From: Pontivivens marinum
GTDB taxonomy: Bacteria > Pseudomonadota > Alphaproteobacteria > Rhodobacterales > Rhodobacteraceae
Assembly (NCBI RefSeq): GCF_900231835.1
Contig: NZ_OCTN01000003.1
Coordinates: forward strand, 186,001-250,000
Direction: 5' to 3'
Length of the DNA: 64,000 nucleotides
Notes under the pieces: model-generated
What the model was told of the DNA's origin: nothing
Database searches by the model: none
The model's input: the letters and a program-made list of their open reading frames with translations, nothing else
Shown here: in pieces, positions 26,346 through 37,484 of the stretch
How the letters are laid out: each line of letters starts with the position of its first letter
Numbering within the stretch: the first letter of the stretch is position 1
Translations under genes and position numbers: made by a program

Positions 26346-27341
26346 CTATCCAGCGGCAATCATGCGGGCAATATCGACGACGCGGCAGGAATAGGCCCAC
26401 TCATTGTCGTACCACGCAAACATCTTGGCCTGCGTGCCGTTGACCACCATGGTCGAGGGCGCGTCGATGATCGCGGATCGCGCATCACCCTGATAATCGC
26501 TGGAAACCAGCGGACGATGTTCTACCCCTAGAATGCCATCCAGTTCGCCGGATGCAGCACGGGCAAAAGCCTCGTTGAGTTCCTCGGCGGTGGTTTCGCG
26601 TTCCAGCTCGAACACGCAATCGGTTAGTGAGGCATTGAGCATCGGCACCCGCACCGCGTGGCCGTTCAGCTTTCCCGTCAGTTGCGGATAGATCAGCGTG
26701 ATCGCCGTGGCGGAACCGGTCGTTGTGGGGATCAGGTTGGTCAGCGAGGACCGCGCGCGGCGCAAATCCTTCATCGGTTTATCAATCACTACCTGCGTAT
26801 TGGTCACATCATGGATCGTGGTGATGGACCCATGACGGATGCCGAACTCCTGCAACATCACCTTGACCACCGGCGCCAGACAGTTGGTCGTGCAACTGGC
26901 CGCTGTGACCAGATCGTGCTGCGCGGGATCGTACAGATCGTGGTTCACACCGTAGACGAGGTTCAGCGCATCACCATCCTTGACCGGAGCGGAGACCAGA
27001 ATGCGTACTCCGGCATCGCGGTACGCTTGCAGCTTGACCGCGGTTTTGTGTTTTCCGGTGCAATCGATCACCAGATCAACATCGCCCAGCGGCAGGTCGG
27101 CAGGGTTTGCGATGTTCAGCATCCGCACGTCGTGGCCATCCAGGGTCAGCGTATCGTCCTGCCCGCTGACCGGAACGCCCCAGCGGCGCTGAACGCTGTC
27201 AAATTCCAGCATATGGGCATGTGCCGCCGCATCGCCTACCAGATCATTCACCCAGACCAGATCACCGCCATGGCCCATATCCACCATGCGTCGCAGAACC
27301 AGCTTACCGATCCGGCCAAGTCCCGTCAGACCCATCCGCAT
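26346..27341 (-). CDS. gap: ArsJ-associated glyceraldehyde-3-phosphate dehydrogenase
   Basis: A 331-aa GAPDH. The Rossmann loop GLTGLGRIGKLVLRR opens the chain and the catalytic ASCTTNC places the nucleophile at C150, with the partner histidine in TTIHDVTNTQ. Pairing with arsJ points to the dedicated arsenate-handling GAPDH that forms 1-arseno-3-phosphoglycerate. GGGAGACG before the ATG at 27341 sets the start; the upstream ATG at 27380 is not supported. Whether it also serves glycolysis cannot be told. Confidence 0.9.
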   Translation of the reverse strand: MRMGLTGLGRIGKLVLRRMVDMGHGGDLVWVNDLVGDAAAHAHMLEFDSVQRRWGVPVSGQDDTLTLDGHDVRMLNIANPADLPLGDVDLVIDCTGKHKTAVKLQAYRDAGVRILVSAPVKDGDALNLVYGVNHDLYDPAQHDLVTAASCTTNCLAPVVKVMLQEFGIRHGSITTIHDVTNTQVVIDKPMKDLRRARSSLTNLIPTTTGSATAITLIYPQLTGKLNGHAVRVPMLNASLTDCVFELERETTAEELNEAFARAASGELDGILGVEHRPLVSSDYQGDARSAIIDAPSTMVVNGTQAKMFAWYDNEWAYSCRVVDIARMIAAG

Positions 27342-27450
27342 ATCACGTCTCCCACGCCACTCATCGCTACTTAACCGCATTTACGTCACGCGTATCCAAG
27401 GGCCGTGACAGTTCCATGACTCCGCCGGCCGATGCGGCGATCTGTGAAAT

Positions 27451-27469
27451 AAGATGATTGGATGATCTT
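27451..27469. promoter_or_regulatory. Imperfect dyad upstream of gap-arsJ
   Basis: AAGATGATTGGATGATCTT is a 19-base imperfect palindrome (AAGAT-n-AT ... AT-n-ATCTT) in the divergent gap between gap-arsJ and pgm. It could be a binding site for an ArsR-type or other repressor; no regulator gene is adjacent. Confidence 0.35.
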
Positions 27470-27509
27470 GTGATTGCACACCATTTCCAGCAAAGTTGCC
27501 CCTCAATAG

Positions 27510-29153
<1,644 letters not shown>

Positions 29154-29163
29154 GCATTTATCC

Positions 29164-29191
29164 GATGCCCGCGCGATTACGTGCGGGCATC
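29164..29191. terminator. Terminator hairpin between pgm and ubiK
   Basis: GATGCCCGC (29164-29172) pairs with GCGGGCATC (29183-29191), extended by two further pairs around a GATTAC loop. It follows the pgm stop and precedes the convergent ubiK stop, so it may serve both. Confidence 0.6.
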
Positions 29192-29241
29192 AATTTGTGT
29201 AATGTGCATCGGGCAGTCGAACCGCCTGATGCATATCGCGA

Positions 29242-29490
29242 TTACTCGCCGACTTTCGCCTCTAGCGCGTCAAGGCGCGCGGACAGGGTCGCGTTTTCCT
29301 CGCGTGCCTTTTGCGCCATGGCGCGCACGGCGTCGAATTCCTCACGCGTTACAAAGTCGCGATCAGCCAGCCAGCGGTCCATCAGGCCCTTCATCGTGTT
29401 CTCGGCCTCGGTGCGGGCGCCCTGTGCAACGCCCATCGCGTTGGTCATCAGCTGGCTCATATCGTCTAGGATGCGGTTTCTGGTCTGCAT
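29242..29490 (-). CDS. ubiK: UbiK family accessory factor (BMFP/YqiC)
   Basis: An 82-aa helical protein: RNRILDDMSQLMTNAMGVAQ, then RDFVTREEFDAVRAMAQKAR and a C-terminal coiled coil, the BMFP/UbiK pattern. UbiK assists ubiquinone biosynthesis under aerobic conditions; related proteins fuse membranes in vitro. Start 29490 is set by AGAGGAGG upstream; the frame's longer ATG at 29595 crosses the lgt promoter region. Confidence 0.88.
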   Translation of the reverse strand: MQTRNRILDDMSQLMTNAMGVAQGARTEAENTMKGLMDRWLADRDFVTREEFDAVRAMAQKAREENATLSARLDALEAKVGE

Positions 29491-29612
29491 GGATTCGGCC
29501 TCCTCTGGCGGGTTGTATCTGATATGGGAGGGCATCGGCCCTGTGGCAAGCGTGACTTGACTTCGCAGCCCTGTCATGGGGATAGGGTGGTGCACCCAAA
29601 ACGAGGTAGGCT

Positions 29613-30506
29613 ATGCCCTTTCCCGACATCGATCCCATCGCGTTTCAGTTTACCGTTCTCGGTTTTACCTTAGCACTGCGCTGGTATGCGCTGGCCTATA
29701 TTGTTGGCATCATCGGCGGATGGTGGCTGGCCGGACGGATCGTGCGCCGTGATGCCCTGTGGGGCAAGGTGTCACCGATCACCCCGAAACACCTAGAAGA
29801 TTTTGTCACCTGGGCCATTCTGGGCATCATTGTTGGCGGGCGGCTGGGCTATGTGATTTTCTATCAACCCGCATATTTCCTGAGCAATCCGGCTGAGATC
29901 ATCCGCGTCTGGGATGGCGGGATGAGCTTTCACGGTGGTTTCCTGGGCGTTGTGGTTGCGATCATCGTCTATGCGTGGCGCAACGGTATTCCACTACTGA
30001 ACCTTGCCGATCTGATCGCCGTGGTGGCGCCAATCGGGCTGCTGCTGGGGCGGATTGCGAATTTCGTGAATGCCGAGCTGTGGGGCCGCCCGACGACGGT
30101 GCCGTGGGGCGTTTCCTTCCCCGGATCGCGGGCGCAAATCTGCCCTGAGTTCTGGCCTATCGGGCCTAGCGATGCCTGTATCCGCCACCCCTCGCAGCTA
30201 TATGAGGCCGCGCTAGAGGGGCTGGTCCTGTTCGCCGTTCTACTATTCGCCGTATGGGTCCTGCGTATTTTGCGCCGCCCCGGTGTTGTGACCGGCATGT
30301 TTTTTATCGGCTACGGATTGGCGCGCACATTTGTTGAGTTTTTCCGGCAGGGCGATGTTCAGTATGTCAGTGAGGGCAATCCCTTTGGCCAAGTCATCCG
30401 CTTTGGCGACAGCGCATGGGCCGGATTGAGCATGGGGCAAATCCTGTCCTTGCCCATGATCGCCATCGGCATCGGGTTCCTGCTGTGGTCGCGTCGCGCA
30501 AAATGA
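29613..30506 (+). CDS. lgt: Prolipoprotein diacylglyceryl transferase
   Basis: A 297-aa seven-helix inner-membrane enzyme that transfers diacylglyceryl from phosphatidylglycerol to the lipobox cysteine of prelipoproteins. Signatures: GGRLGYVIFYQPAYFL, GRIANFVNAELWGRPT and HPSQLYEA. It is needed for maturation of the lipoproteins predicted elsewhere here (11919 and 33438 genes). The stop overlaps the next ATG (ATGA). Confidence 0.97.
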   Translation: MPFPDIDPIAFQFTVLGFTLALRWYALAYIVGIIGGWWLAGRIVRRDALWGKVSPITPKHLEDFVTWAILGIIVGGRLGYVIFYQPAYFLSNPAEIIRVWDGGMSFHGGFLGVVVAIIVYAWRNGIPLLNLADLIAVVAPIGLLLGRIANFVNAELWGRPTTVPWGVSFPGSRAQICPEFWPIGPSDACIRHPSQLYEAALEGLVLFAVLLFAVWVLRILRRPGVVTGMFFIGYGLARTFVEFFRQGDVQYVSEGNPFGQVIRFGDSAWAGLSMGQILSLPMIAIGIGFLLWSRRAK

Positions 30507-31555
30507 GCGCGCTTGGCGATATTCTAAAGCGGCAAATCGCTCTGTCCGGACCGCTAAGCGTGGCGGAATATATGACCCTGTGCCTGCAACATCCGCAGCA
30601 CGGTTATTACATCACCCGCGACCCGTTCGGTGCGGCGGGTGATTTCACGACCGCGCCGGAAATCAGTCAGATGTTTGGTGAGATGTTCGGTCTGGCACTG
30701 GCGCAAATCTGGCTGGATCAGGGCGCTGGCCCTGTGTCTCTGGTTGAAGCGGGACCGGGGCGCGGCACCCTGATGGCCGATATCCTGCGCAGCACAGCGC
30801 GGGTTCCGGGGTTTCACGATGCTGCATCCGTGCATTTGGTTGAGACATCACCGGTGCTGCGCGCACGACAGCGTGAGGCATTAGGGACGCATCCGGTCAC
30901 ATGGCATGACAGCGTTGCCGACCTGCCCGACGGACCGATGTTGTTCATCGCCAACGAGTTTTTTGACGCTCTACCGATCCGCCAATTTGTCCGGCAGGGT
31001 CGCGGCTGGGCCGAGCGGTGCGTCGGCTTGGTTGAGGGTGAGCTGAGTTTCGGGCTGAAACCCGCCACGGCGCAGCCTGTGCTGGATGATCTATTCGCGG
31101 ATGTCGCCCCCGATACACTGGTGGAATGGTGCCCCGCCGCCGCTCCGATCATGGGTGAAGTTGCCAACAGGTTGCGCCATGGCGGGGCCGCGCTGATCAT
31201 CGATTACGGCTCCTATGACGGCACCGGCGATACGTTGCAGGCGTTGAGCGCGCAGACAACAGTCGATCCGTTGACCATTCCGGGCGATGCTGACCTGACC
31301 GCGCATGTGAATTTCGGCCATCTGGCACGGGCCGCCGGTTTGCGCCACGGGATCGAGGATCAGGGCGCGTTTCTGGAATTGCTGGGCATTACCGCGCGCG
31401 CGCAACAACTCTCCGCCCGCGATCCATCCGTCGTTGCCGCGCATCGAAGGTTGACGCATCCGCAGGAAATGGGAACGCTCTTTAAGGTACTGGGGATCAG
31501 CGCAGGTTCGCAGCCCCTGCCCGCATTTCGAAACTTCACCCTGAAAGGGACGTAA
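30503..31555 (+). CDS. NDUFAF7/MidA-type SAM-dependent methyltransferase
   Basis: A 350-aa protein with HPQHGYYITRDPFGAAGDFTT (about residues 28-48), SLVEAGPGRGTLMADILR (the SAM loop) and FIANEFFDALPIRQF. The mitochondrial member NDUFAF7 dimethylates an arginine of complex I subunit NDUFS2; the bacterial role is likely similar but unproven. ATG 30503 overlaps the lgt stop, and pgeF follows 6 bases later. Confidence 0.9.
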   Translation: MSALGDILKRQIALSGPLSVAEYMTLCLQHPQHGYYITRDPFGAAGDFTTAPEISQMFGEMFGLALAQIWLDQGAGPVSLVEAGPGRGTLMADILRSTARVPGFHDAASVHLVETSPVLRARQREALGTHPVTWHDSVADLPDGPMLFIANEFFDALPIRQFVRQGRGWAERCVGLVEGELSFGLKPATAQPVLDDLFADVAPDTLVEWCPAAAPIMGEVANRLRHGGAALIIDYGSYDGTGDTLQALSAQTTVDPLTIPGDADLTAHVNFGHLARAAGLRHGIEDQGAFLELLGITARAQQLSARDPSVVAAHRRLTHPQEMGTLFKVLGISAGSQPLPAFRNFTLKGT

Positions 31556-31561
31556 AATCTG

Positions 31562-32317
31562 ATGACGCTGGAAATCCTCGCCTCTGACGGGTTGTCCGAC
31601 CTTCGCCACGGCTTTTTCACGCGCCGTGGGGGCGCGTCCTCGGGTATTTTTGCGGGATTGAATTGCGGCCCCGGCTCCAGCGATCAGGCAGAGGCAGTCC
31701 GCATCAACCGCACCCGCGTTGCCGCCGCAATGGGCGGCACACCAGATAGCCTGATATCGCTGCATCAGATCCACAGCGCCGATGTTGTCACGCTGGATAC
31801 CATCCCGACTGAACGGCCAAAGGCAGACGGAATGGTCACGTGCCAGCCGGGCCTGATCCTTGGCATTCTGACCGCAGATTGCGCCCCGGTTTTGTTCGCG
31901 GATGCGCAGGCAGGCGTTATCGGTGCCGCCCATGCCGGATGGAAGGGCGCCGTCGGCGGTGTACTGCAAGCCACGATCGAGGCGATGCTGGCCCTGGGCG
32001 CCACCCGCGAGGGCATCCACGCCACAGTCGGCCCCACAATCAGCCAGCGCAATTACGAGGTTGGTCTGGATTTCATGGACGCCGTGTTGGGTCACGATAC
32101 GGGAAATGACCGTTTCTTTGCCGCTGGTCGTGCCTCGGACAAAGTACAATTCGACCTGCCCGCCTATGCCGTTGCGCAATTGCGCATGGCGGGGGTTCAG
32201 GCGGAATGGACGGGCCATTGCACCTATGCGGAACCGGATAGATTTTTCTCGTATCGGCGCACCACCCATTTAGGTGAGGCAGATTACGGGCGTCAGATTG
32301 GGTGCATAAAGCTATGA
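31562..32317 (+). CDS. pgeF: Peptidoglycan editing factor PgeF (laccase domain)
   Basis: A 251-aa YfiH/PgeF family protein. The metal and catalytic residues are in LHQIHSADV, TADCAPVLF and AAHAGWKGAV. In E. coli the family removes L-Ser-containing muropeptide precursors and so edits cell-wall composition; older annotations call it a polyphenol oxidase. The context with lgt and a lipoprotein gene fits an envelope role. Confidence 0.93.
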   Translation: MTLEILASDGLSDLRHGFFTRRGGASSGIFAGLNCGPGSSDQAEAVRINRTRVAAAMGGTPDSLISLHQIHSADVVTLDTIPTERPKADGMVTCQPGLILGILTADCAPVLFADAQAGVIGAAHAGWKGAVGGVLQATIEAMLALGATREGIHATVGPTISQRNYEVGLDFMDAVLGHDTGNDRFFAAGRASDKVQFDLPAYAVAQLRMAGVQAEWTGHCTYAEPDRFFSYRRTTHLGEADYGRQIGCIKL

Positions 32318-33441
32318 TCTTTGAAGCTTCGGAATATAGCGCACGCCGCGCCCGTCTGGATGCGGCAATGCAGGCGCGCGGGCTGGACGCGGTTCTACTG
32401 TTCGCACCTGACAGCCAGCTATGGTTGACCGGCTATGACACGTTCGGGTTCTGCTTCTTCCAATGCTTGATCTATGCAAACGGCCAAACGCATCTGCTGA
32501 CCCGCTCGGCTGATTTGCGACAGGCGCAATTGACCTCGGACATTACGGATATTCGCATCTGGACCGATGGTAAGGACGATCCGGCCACGATGCTGGCTGA
32601 TTGGGTGGCGGAGCTGGGCCTGACCGGCTCCATCGGGGTTGAGACGGAAACCCATGGCCTGACCGCGGCCAGTGGTATGCGCGTTTTTGCCCGCTTGCCT
32701 GATTTGGTCGAAGCCTCCGATATGGTTCCCGCCCTGCGCCTGATCAAATCCGAGGCGGAGATTACCTGCGTTCGCCGCGCCGCCACCCTATGCGATGATG
32801 CGTTCGAAGCGGCCCTACCCCTGATAAAACCGGGTGCGGATGAGGGCGACATCCTCGCCGCGATGCAGGGTGCGGTTTTTGCAGGGGGCGGCGATTATGC
32901 GGGCAACTCGTTCATTATCGGCTCGGGGGAACGGGCGCTGCTGTGCCGCTATGCCTCGGGCCGCAGAACGCTGGATGCGCGCGATCAGTTGACGTTGGAA
33001 TGGGCCGGAGTATCCAGCCAGTACCACGTTGCCGCCATGCAAACGGTTGTGGTCGGTGATCCACGCCCGCGCCATGCCGAACTGCACAGCGCCGCGCGTG
33101 AGGCCCTGCTGGCCTGCGAGGCGGCAATGGTCACCGGCGCGCAGATGCGCGATGTTTTCGCTGCCCATGCCGACGTGTTGGACCGTGTGGGACTGGGCGC
33201 GCACCGCCTGAACGCCTGCGGCTATTCGCTGGGTGCGCGTTATGCGCCCAGTTGGATGGACCCGCAGATGTTCCACGCCGGTGCGGAAACGGTCATCGCG
33301 CCGGGCATGGTGTTTTTCCTGCATATGATCCTGATGGACAGCGAAACCGGCACGGCGATGACGCTGGGGCGGACCTCGCTAACCACGGCGGAGGGGGCGC
33401 AGCCACTGTCGCGCCTGCCGCTGGAAATGTTCGTAAAGTGA
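32314..33441 (+). CDS. M24-fold (creatinase/prolidase-like) hydrolase without metal ligands
   Basis: A 375-aa protein with an N-terminal creatinase-type domain and a C-terminal pita-bread domain of the M24 family. The usual metal ligands are changed: the first Asp aligns with E229 (LTLEWAG), the second with A240 (YHVAAMQT, H238 adjacent), the histidine region is GYSLG and the GMVFFLHMI segment has His where Glu normally stands. So it is likely a metal-independent hydrolase of the creatinase or ectoine-hydrolase kind, acting on a C-N bond. Start ATG 32314 overlaps the pgeF stop. Confidence 0.8.
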   Translation: MIFEASEYSARRARLDAAMQARGLDAVLLFAPDSQLWLTGYDTFGFCFFQCLIYANGQTHLLTRSADLRQAQLTSDITDIRIWTDGKDDPATMLADWVAELGLTGSIGVETETHGLTAASGMRVFARLPDLVEASDMVPALRLIKSEAEITCVRRAATLCDDAFEAALPLIKPGADEGDILAAMQGAVFAGGGDYAGNSFIIGSGERALLCRYASGRRTLDARDQLTLEWAGVSSQYHVAAMQTVVVGDPRPRHAELHSAAREALLACEAAMVTGAQMRDVFAAHADVLDRVGLGAHRLNACGYSLGARYAPSWMDPQMFHAGAETVIAPGMVFFLHMILMDSETGTAMTLGRTSLTTAEGAQPLSRLPLEMFVK

Positions 33442-33902
33442 TCCGCGCGTTACTGATGGTGCTGGTGCTTGCTGCTTGCGCGCCGACAGGGGCAAGTTTT
33501 GCGCCGCGCCCTGCCCTGTTGGCAACGGATGTGGTGATGAATATTCGCGTTGATTTTGGCGGCGATCCGGCAACCGCCGACAGTATAGCCGCTGAAACTG
33601 CGACCCTGCTGGGCCCAGCATTTCAGATGTCGCAAATGACCGGCCATGAACTGATCCTGAATATGACAGGACGCACCACGCGGGGCACGCAGGACGGCGC
33701 GCCGACATTGGTGATGGATTGGGATGTGCGCGATCAGGGTGGCACCAGCATTGCGCTGTTCCGGGTGGCGATCCTGTCACAGCCCACGCTAACCGGTGGT
33801 ATCAGTGATCGGGATGCACGGGGCGTGGCCTTTTACAGCGCGGAAAAACTGACGCAGCAGACGCAATTGCGCGAGATCATCCGCAGCCGTCGCGCGCAGT
33901 GA
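33438..33902 (+). CDS. Predicted small lipoprotein
   Basis: A 154-aa protein with a signal peptide VIRALLMVLVLAAC and lipobox LAAC, so the mature protein starts at the cysteine. The rest (MNIRVDFGGDPATADSIAAE and so on) is a compact alpha/beta domain with no motif I recognise. The GTG at 33438 overlaps the previous stop (GTGA); an ATG 18 bases later is the alternative. Its stop abuts the convergent lrp stop with no gap. Confidence 0.7.
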   Translation: MIRALLMVLVLAACAPTGASFAPRPALLATDVVMNIRVDFGGDPATADSIAAETATLLGPAFQMSQMTGHELILNMTGRTTRGTQDGAPTLVMDWDVRDQGGTSIALFRVAILSQPTLTGGISDRDARGVAFYSAEKLTQQTQLREIIRSRRAQ

Positions 33903-34406
33903 TTACAGCGCGCCATCCGCGACACGTGCCTCAAGCACATCAAACGGCACACCCGGCTCGTTCTTTGCGTTGCGGATCACAAGGGAGGTTTTGACGCTGG
34001 CCACGTTTTCGGCCGAGGTCAGTTCCTCCGTCAGGAAGGTCTGGAAGCTGGACAGGTCCGGCGCCACGCATTTCAGGATGAAATCGATCTCACCGTTCAG
34101 CATGTGGCACTCGCGGACCAGCGGCCATGAGCGGCACTCGGCCTCGAACGCGCTGAGGTCCTTTTCCGCCTGTGAGCGCAGGGACACCATGGCAAAAACC
34201 TGTACCTCGAACCCCAGCTCACGTGCATTCACGCGGGCATGGTAGTCGTTGATATAGCCGGTTTCCTCCAACGCGCGTACGCGGCGCAGGCAGGGTGGCG
34301 CGGAAATGCCAACCCGGCGCGACAGCTCCACATTGGTCATGCGTCCATCGGCCTGTAATTCGGCAAGGATCTTACGGTCGATCGGGTCAAGCTTGATGCT
34401 GGGCAT
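33903..34406 (-). CDS. Lrp/AsnC family transcriptional regulator
   Basis: A 167-aa regulator. An N-terminal winged helix (IDRKILAELQADGRMTNVEL ... GISAPPCLRRVRALEETGYI) is joined to a RAM ligand domain (EVQVFAMVSLRSQAEKDL). Such proteins sense amino acids as octamers. Start 34406 is taken at MPSIKLDPIDRK; the frame stays open further upstream without support. It is divergent from the ELM1-like gene, so it could regulate it and itself. Confidence 0.93.
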   Translation of the reverse strand: MPSIKLDPIDRKILAELQADGRMTNVELSRRVGISAPPCLRRVRALEETGYINDYHARVNARELGFEVQVFAMVSLRSQAEKDLSAFEAECRSWPLVRECHMLNGEIDFILKCVAPDLSSFQTFLTEELTSAENVASVKTSLVIRNAKNEPGVPFDVLEARVADGAL

Positions 34407-34506
34407 GGGGGCCTTTAAGTTAATTGCGCGGCACGCCACGCTAGCTGCGCTGCACGTTATCCAACAGGCAATAGAAACGCAATAATATTTCAGGAACACG
34501 CAACAA

Positions 34507-35412
34507 TTGTCACGCAAAAGTCTTAATCTTGCGGTCGTCACCGATGGGCGCCCCGGAAATCGGGTACAGGCCGAAGGGTTGGCACAGGCCATTGCGCGAC
34601 TGCAAGCGGCGGATATGCGCATTCATGACGTAGACGTCAACCCATTTTGGCAAACACTGTCGCTGCGTTTAACGGGCCGCGGGCTTGGCACAGCACCGGA
34701 TGCTGACATTGTGATCGGTGCAGGGCGACGTGGCAACCTGATTGCGGCGCAGGCCCGGCGCGCAGGGGCCAAGGCGATTGCCATCCTGAATCCTGCGGTG
34801 CCGTTGCGCTGGTTTGATTTGGTCATCACGCCCGAACATGACGGCCTGCGTGGCGACAACGTGCTGACCGCGCTGGGGTCGATGAACACCATGTCGCAAC
34901 AACGCATTGCCGAGGCGGCGCAGGGATTTACCCCGCTGCCCGCCCCCGCGCTGACCATCCTGATTGGCGGGCCGTCTAAAAGCGCGGATTTCAATGTGCA
35001 GGAACTGATCGCGGACATCACTCCATTCGCCGGGGCAGGCTATCACCTGTTCGCCACACCGTCGCGCCGCACGCCTGATGCGGCGATTGATATGTTGCGC
35101 GCCAGCTTTCCCCGGATGGTGATTTGGGACGGTGCGGCGCCCAATCCCTATCCCGGCTGGCTGCATCTGGCCCAGGCGATCATGGTCACCCGCGACAGCG
35201 TCAATATGTTGAGCGAAGCAGCGGCGACCGGCATACCGCTTTATGTCAGTGGCACGGGGCGTGTGGCCGAAAAATTCACGCGGTTTCACGCAACATTGCA
35301 GGCGCGGGGCATCACGCGACCGGCCAGTAATGGGCCGGATCATTGGGAATATACCCCCCTGCATGAGGCGGACCGCATCGCGCCCGTGGTTCTGGAACGC
35401 CTCGGCCTTTAA
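34507..35412 (+). CDS. ELM1 (DUF1022) family protein
   Basis: A 301-aa protein related to the mitochondrial fission factor ELM1 of plants: VVTDGRPGNRVQAEGLAQAI at the N-terminus and later HLAQAIMVTRDSVNMLSEA with the GT-B-like C-terminal motif. The fold resembles a glycosyltransferase, and the bacterial role is unknown. The probable start is TTG at 34507, with AGGAA about ten bases upstream; no ATG fits before the conserved N-terminus. Confidence 0.78.
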   Translation: MSRKSLNLAVVTDGRPGNRVQAEGLAQAIARLQAADMRIHDVDVNPFWQTLSLRLTGRGLGTAPDADIVIGAGRRGNLIAAQARRAGAKAIAILNPAVPLRWFDLVITPEHDGLRGDNVLTALGSMNTMSQQRIAEAAQGFTPLPAPALTILIGGPSKSADFNVQELIADITPFAGAGYHLFATPSRRTPDAAIDMLRASFPRMVIWDGAAPNPYPGWLHLAQAIMVTRDSVNMLSEAAATGIPLYVSGTGRVAEKFTRFHATLQARGITRPASNGPDHWEYTPLHEADRIAPVVLERLGL

Positions 35413-36405
<993 letters not shown>

Positions 36406-36408
36406 ACG

Positions 36409-37170
36409 CTATCGGTCGGTGGTTTTTGACAGCATCTTTACGATGCGCAGCCACCGGCCGAATGCTGCGATGCCGGCAAAGGCAAAGCCCTTCCACCCGC
36501 CGAAAACATGACGACGGGCCAGCCAGAATTTTAGAAACTGCACCGGTGCCTCCGTCACCAAACGGATCAGCAATTGCCAGCGCGGCTTTGGCTTTGCCTC
36601 ACGCGCCTGCAACGTGGCGAGGCGATCCAGCTTGGCCAGCAGGCTGCTCCAATCCACGAACGGATAATGATAGATCGGCGCGGCCAGTTGCTGCACCGGC
36701 GGATTTCCGTCCGGCTCCACCCGATCAAATAGCGGATGGTCGCGATACCGCCCTGCGGCGCGGTGATACAGCCGCACCACATTGTAATCATCGGCAAAGG
36801 GGCGCGGGCGATCATCACCGGGATACACGTTCAGGATGCGCGTGCGAAACAGCGATGGTGGCGCATCGGTTAGCGCCACGTCGATTTGGTCACGCAGATC
36901 AGGCTGCACCACCTCATCCGCATCGATATTCAGCAGCCAGTCATGGATGCACTGACCCTCGGCAAAGCGTTTTTGGGGACCGTATCCGGTGAATTTATTC
37001 TGGAAAACCTGCGCACCTGCGGCCTGCGCAATGGCAACGGTGGCGTCGGTGCTGCCGGAATCAACAACCACAATCTGATCGGCCCAACCCTGCACAGCGT
37101 CCAGCGTGCGGGCCAGACGGGCTTCCTCATTCAGGGTAATCAGGAAAACGGAGATCGGTGGTCGTGACAT
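36409..37170 (-). CDS. Family 2 glycosyltransferase (KdtX/WaaE-like)
   Basis: A 253-aa GT-A enzyme: ISVFLITLNEEARLARTLDA opens it, QIVVVDSGSTDATVAIA binds the nucleotide sugar, and NIDADEVV holds the DxD motif. The family includes lipopolysaccharide core glucosyltransferases of the WaaE/KdtX kind. No lipopolysaccharide cluster is adjacent, so the acceptor is unknown. Confidence 0.88.
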   Translation of the reverse strand: MSRPPISVFLITLNEEARLARTLDAVQGWADQIVVVDSGSTDATVAIAQAAGAQVFQNKFTGYGPQKRFAEGQCIHDWLLNIDADEVVQPDLRDQIDVALTDAPPSLFRTRILNVYPGDDRPRPFADDYNVVRLYHRAAGRYRDHPLFDRVEPDGNPPVQQLAAPIYHYPFVDWSSLLAKLDRLATLQAREAKPKPRWQLLIRLVTEAPVQFLKFWLARRHVFGGWKGFAFAGIAAFGRWLRIVKMLSKTTDR

Positions 37171-37243
37171 CGGAACCTCTGGTTGGATCGGGCGTCAGCC
37201 TATGCTGATCGCCCGATACTTGCCAGTCACCACCATGCGTGGA

Positions 37244-37471
37244 TCAGTGAACGCTGACCGGCGCCATCTCATTCTGACGTGCAACGATAAAGGCCGTTTG
37301 GCGATCCGCAACCAGCGCAATACGGGCGCCGTTGCCGTCATGGATCGCGTAGATCATCTCGCTCTTGGTCTGATCGCGGACCTCCTGCGGCAGATCAGCG
37401 GTTGCGACCTGACGAACATAAACCGTGCGATCCTGCACGCCATCGGGGGTTTGAATTTCATTCGTGCTCAT
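37244..37471 (-). CDS. DUF1150 family protein
   Basis: A 75-aa protein with the DUF1150 pattern: RTVYVRQVATADLPQEVRDQ in the first half and RQTAFIVARQNEMAPVSVH at the end. The family is often encoded next to Hsp20 in Rhodobacterales, as here with a 13-base gap, so a heat-shock link is inferred. The function is unknown. Confidence 0.88.
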   Translation of the reverse strand: MSTNEIQTPDGVQDRTVYVRQVATADLPQEVRDQTKSEMIYAIHDGNGARIALVADRQTAFIVARQNEMAPVSVH

Positions 37472-37484
37472 GGCTATTCCCTTC

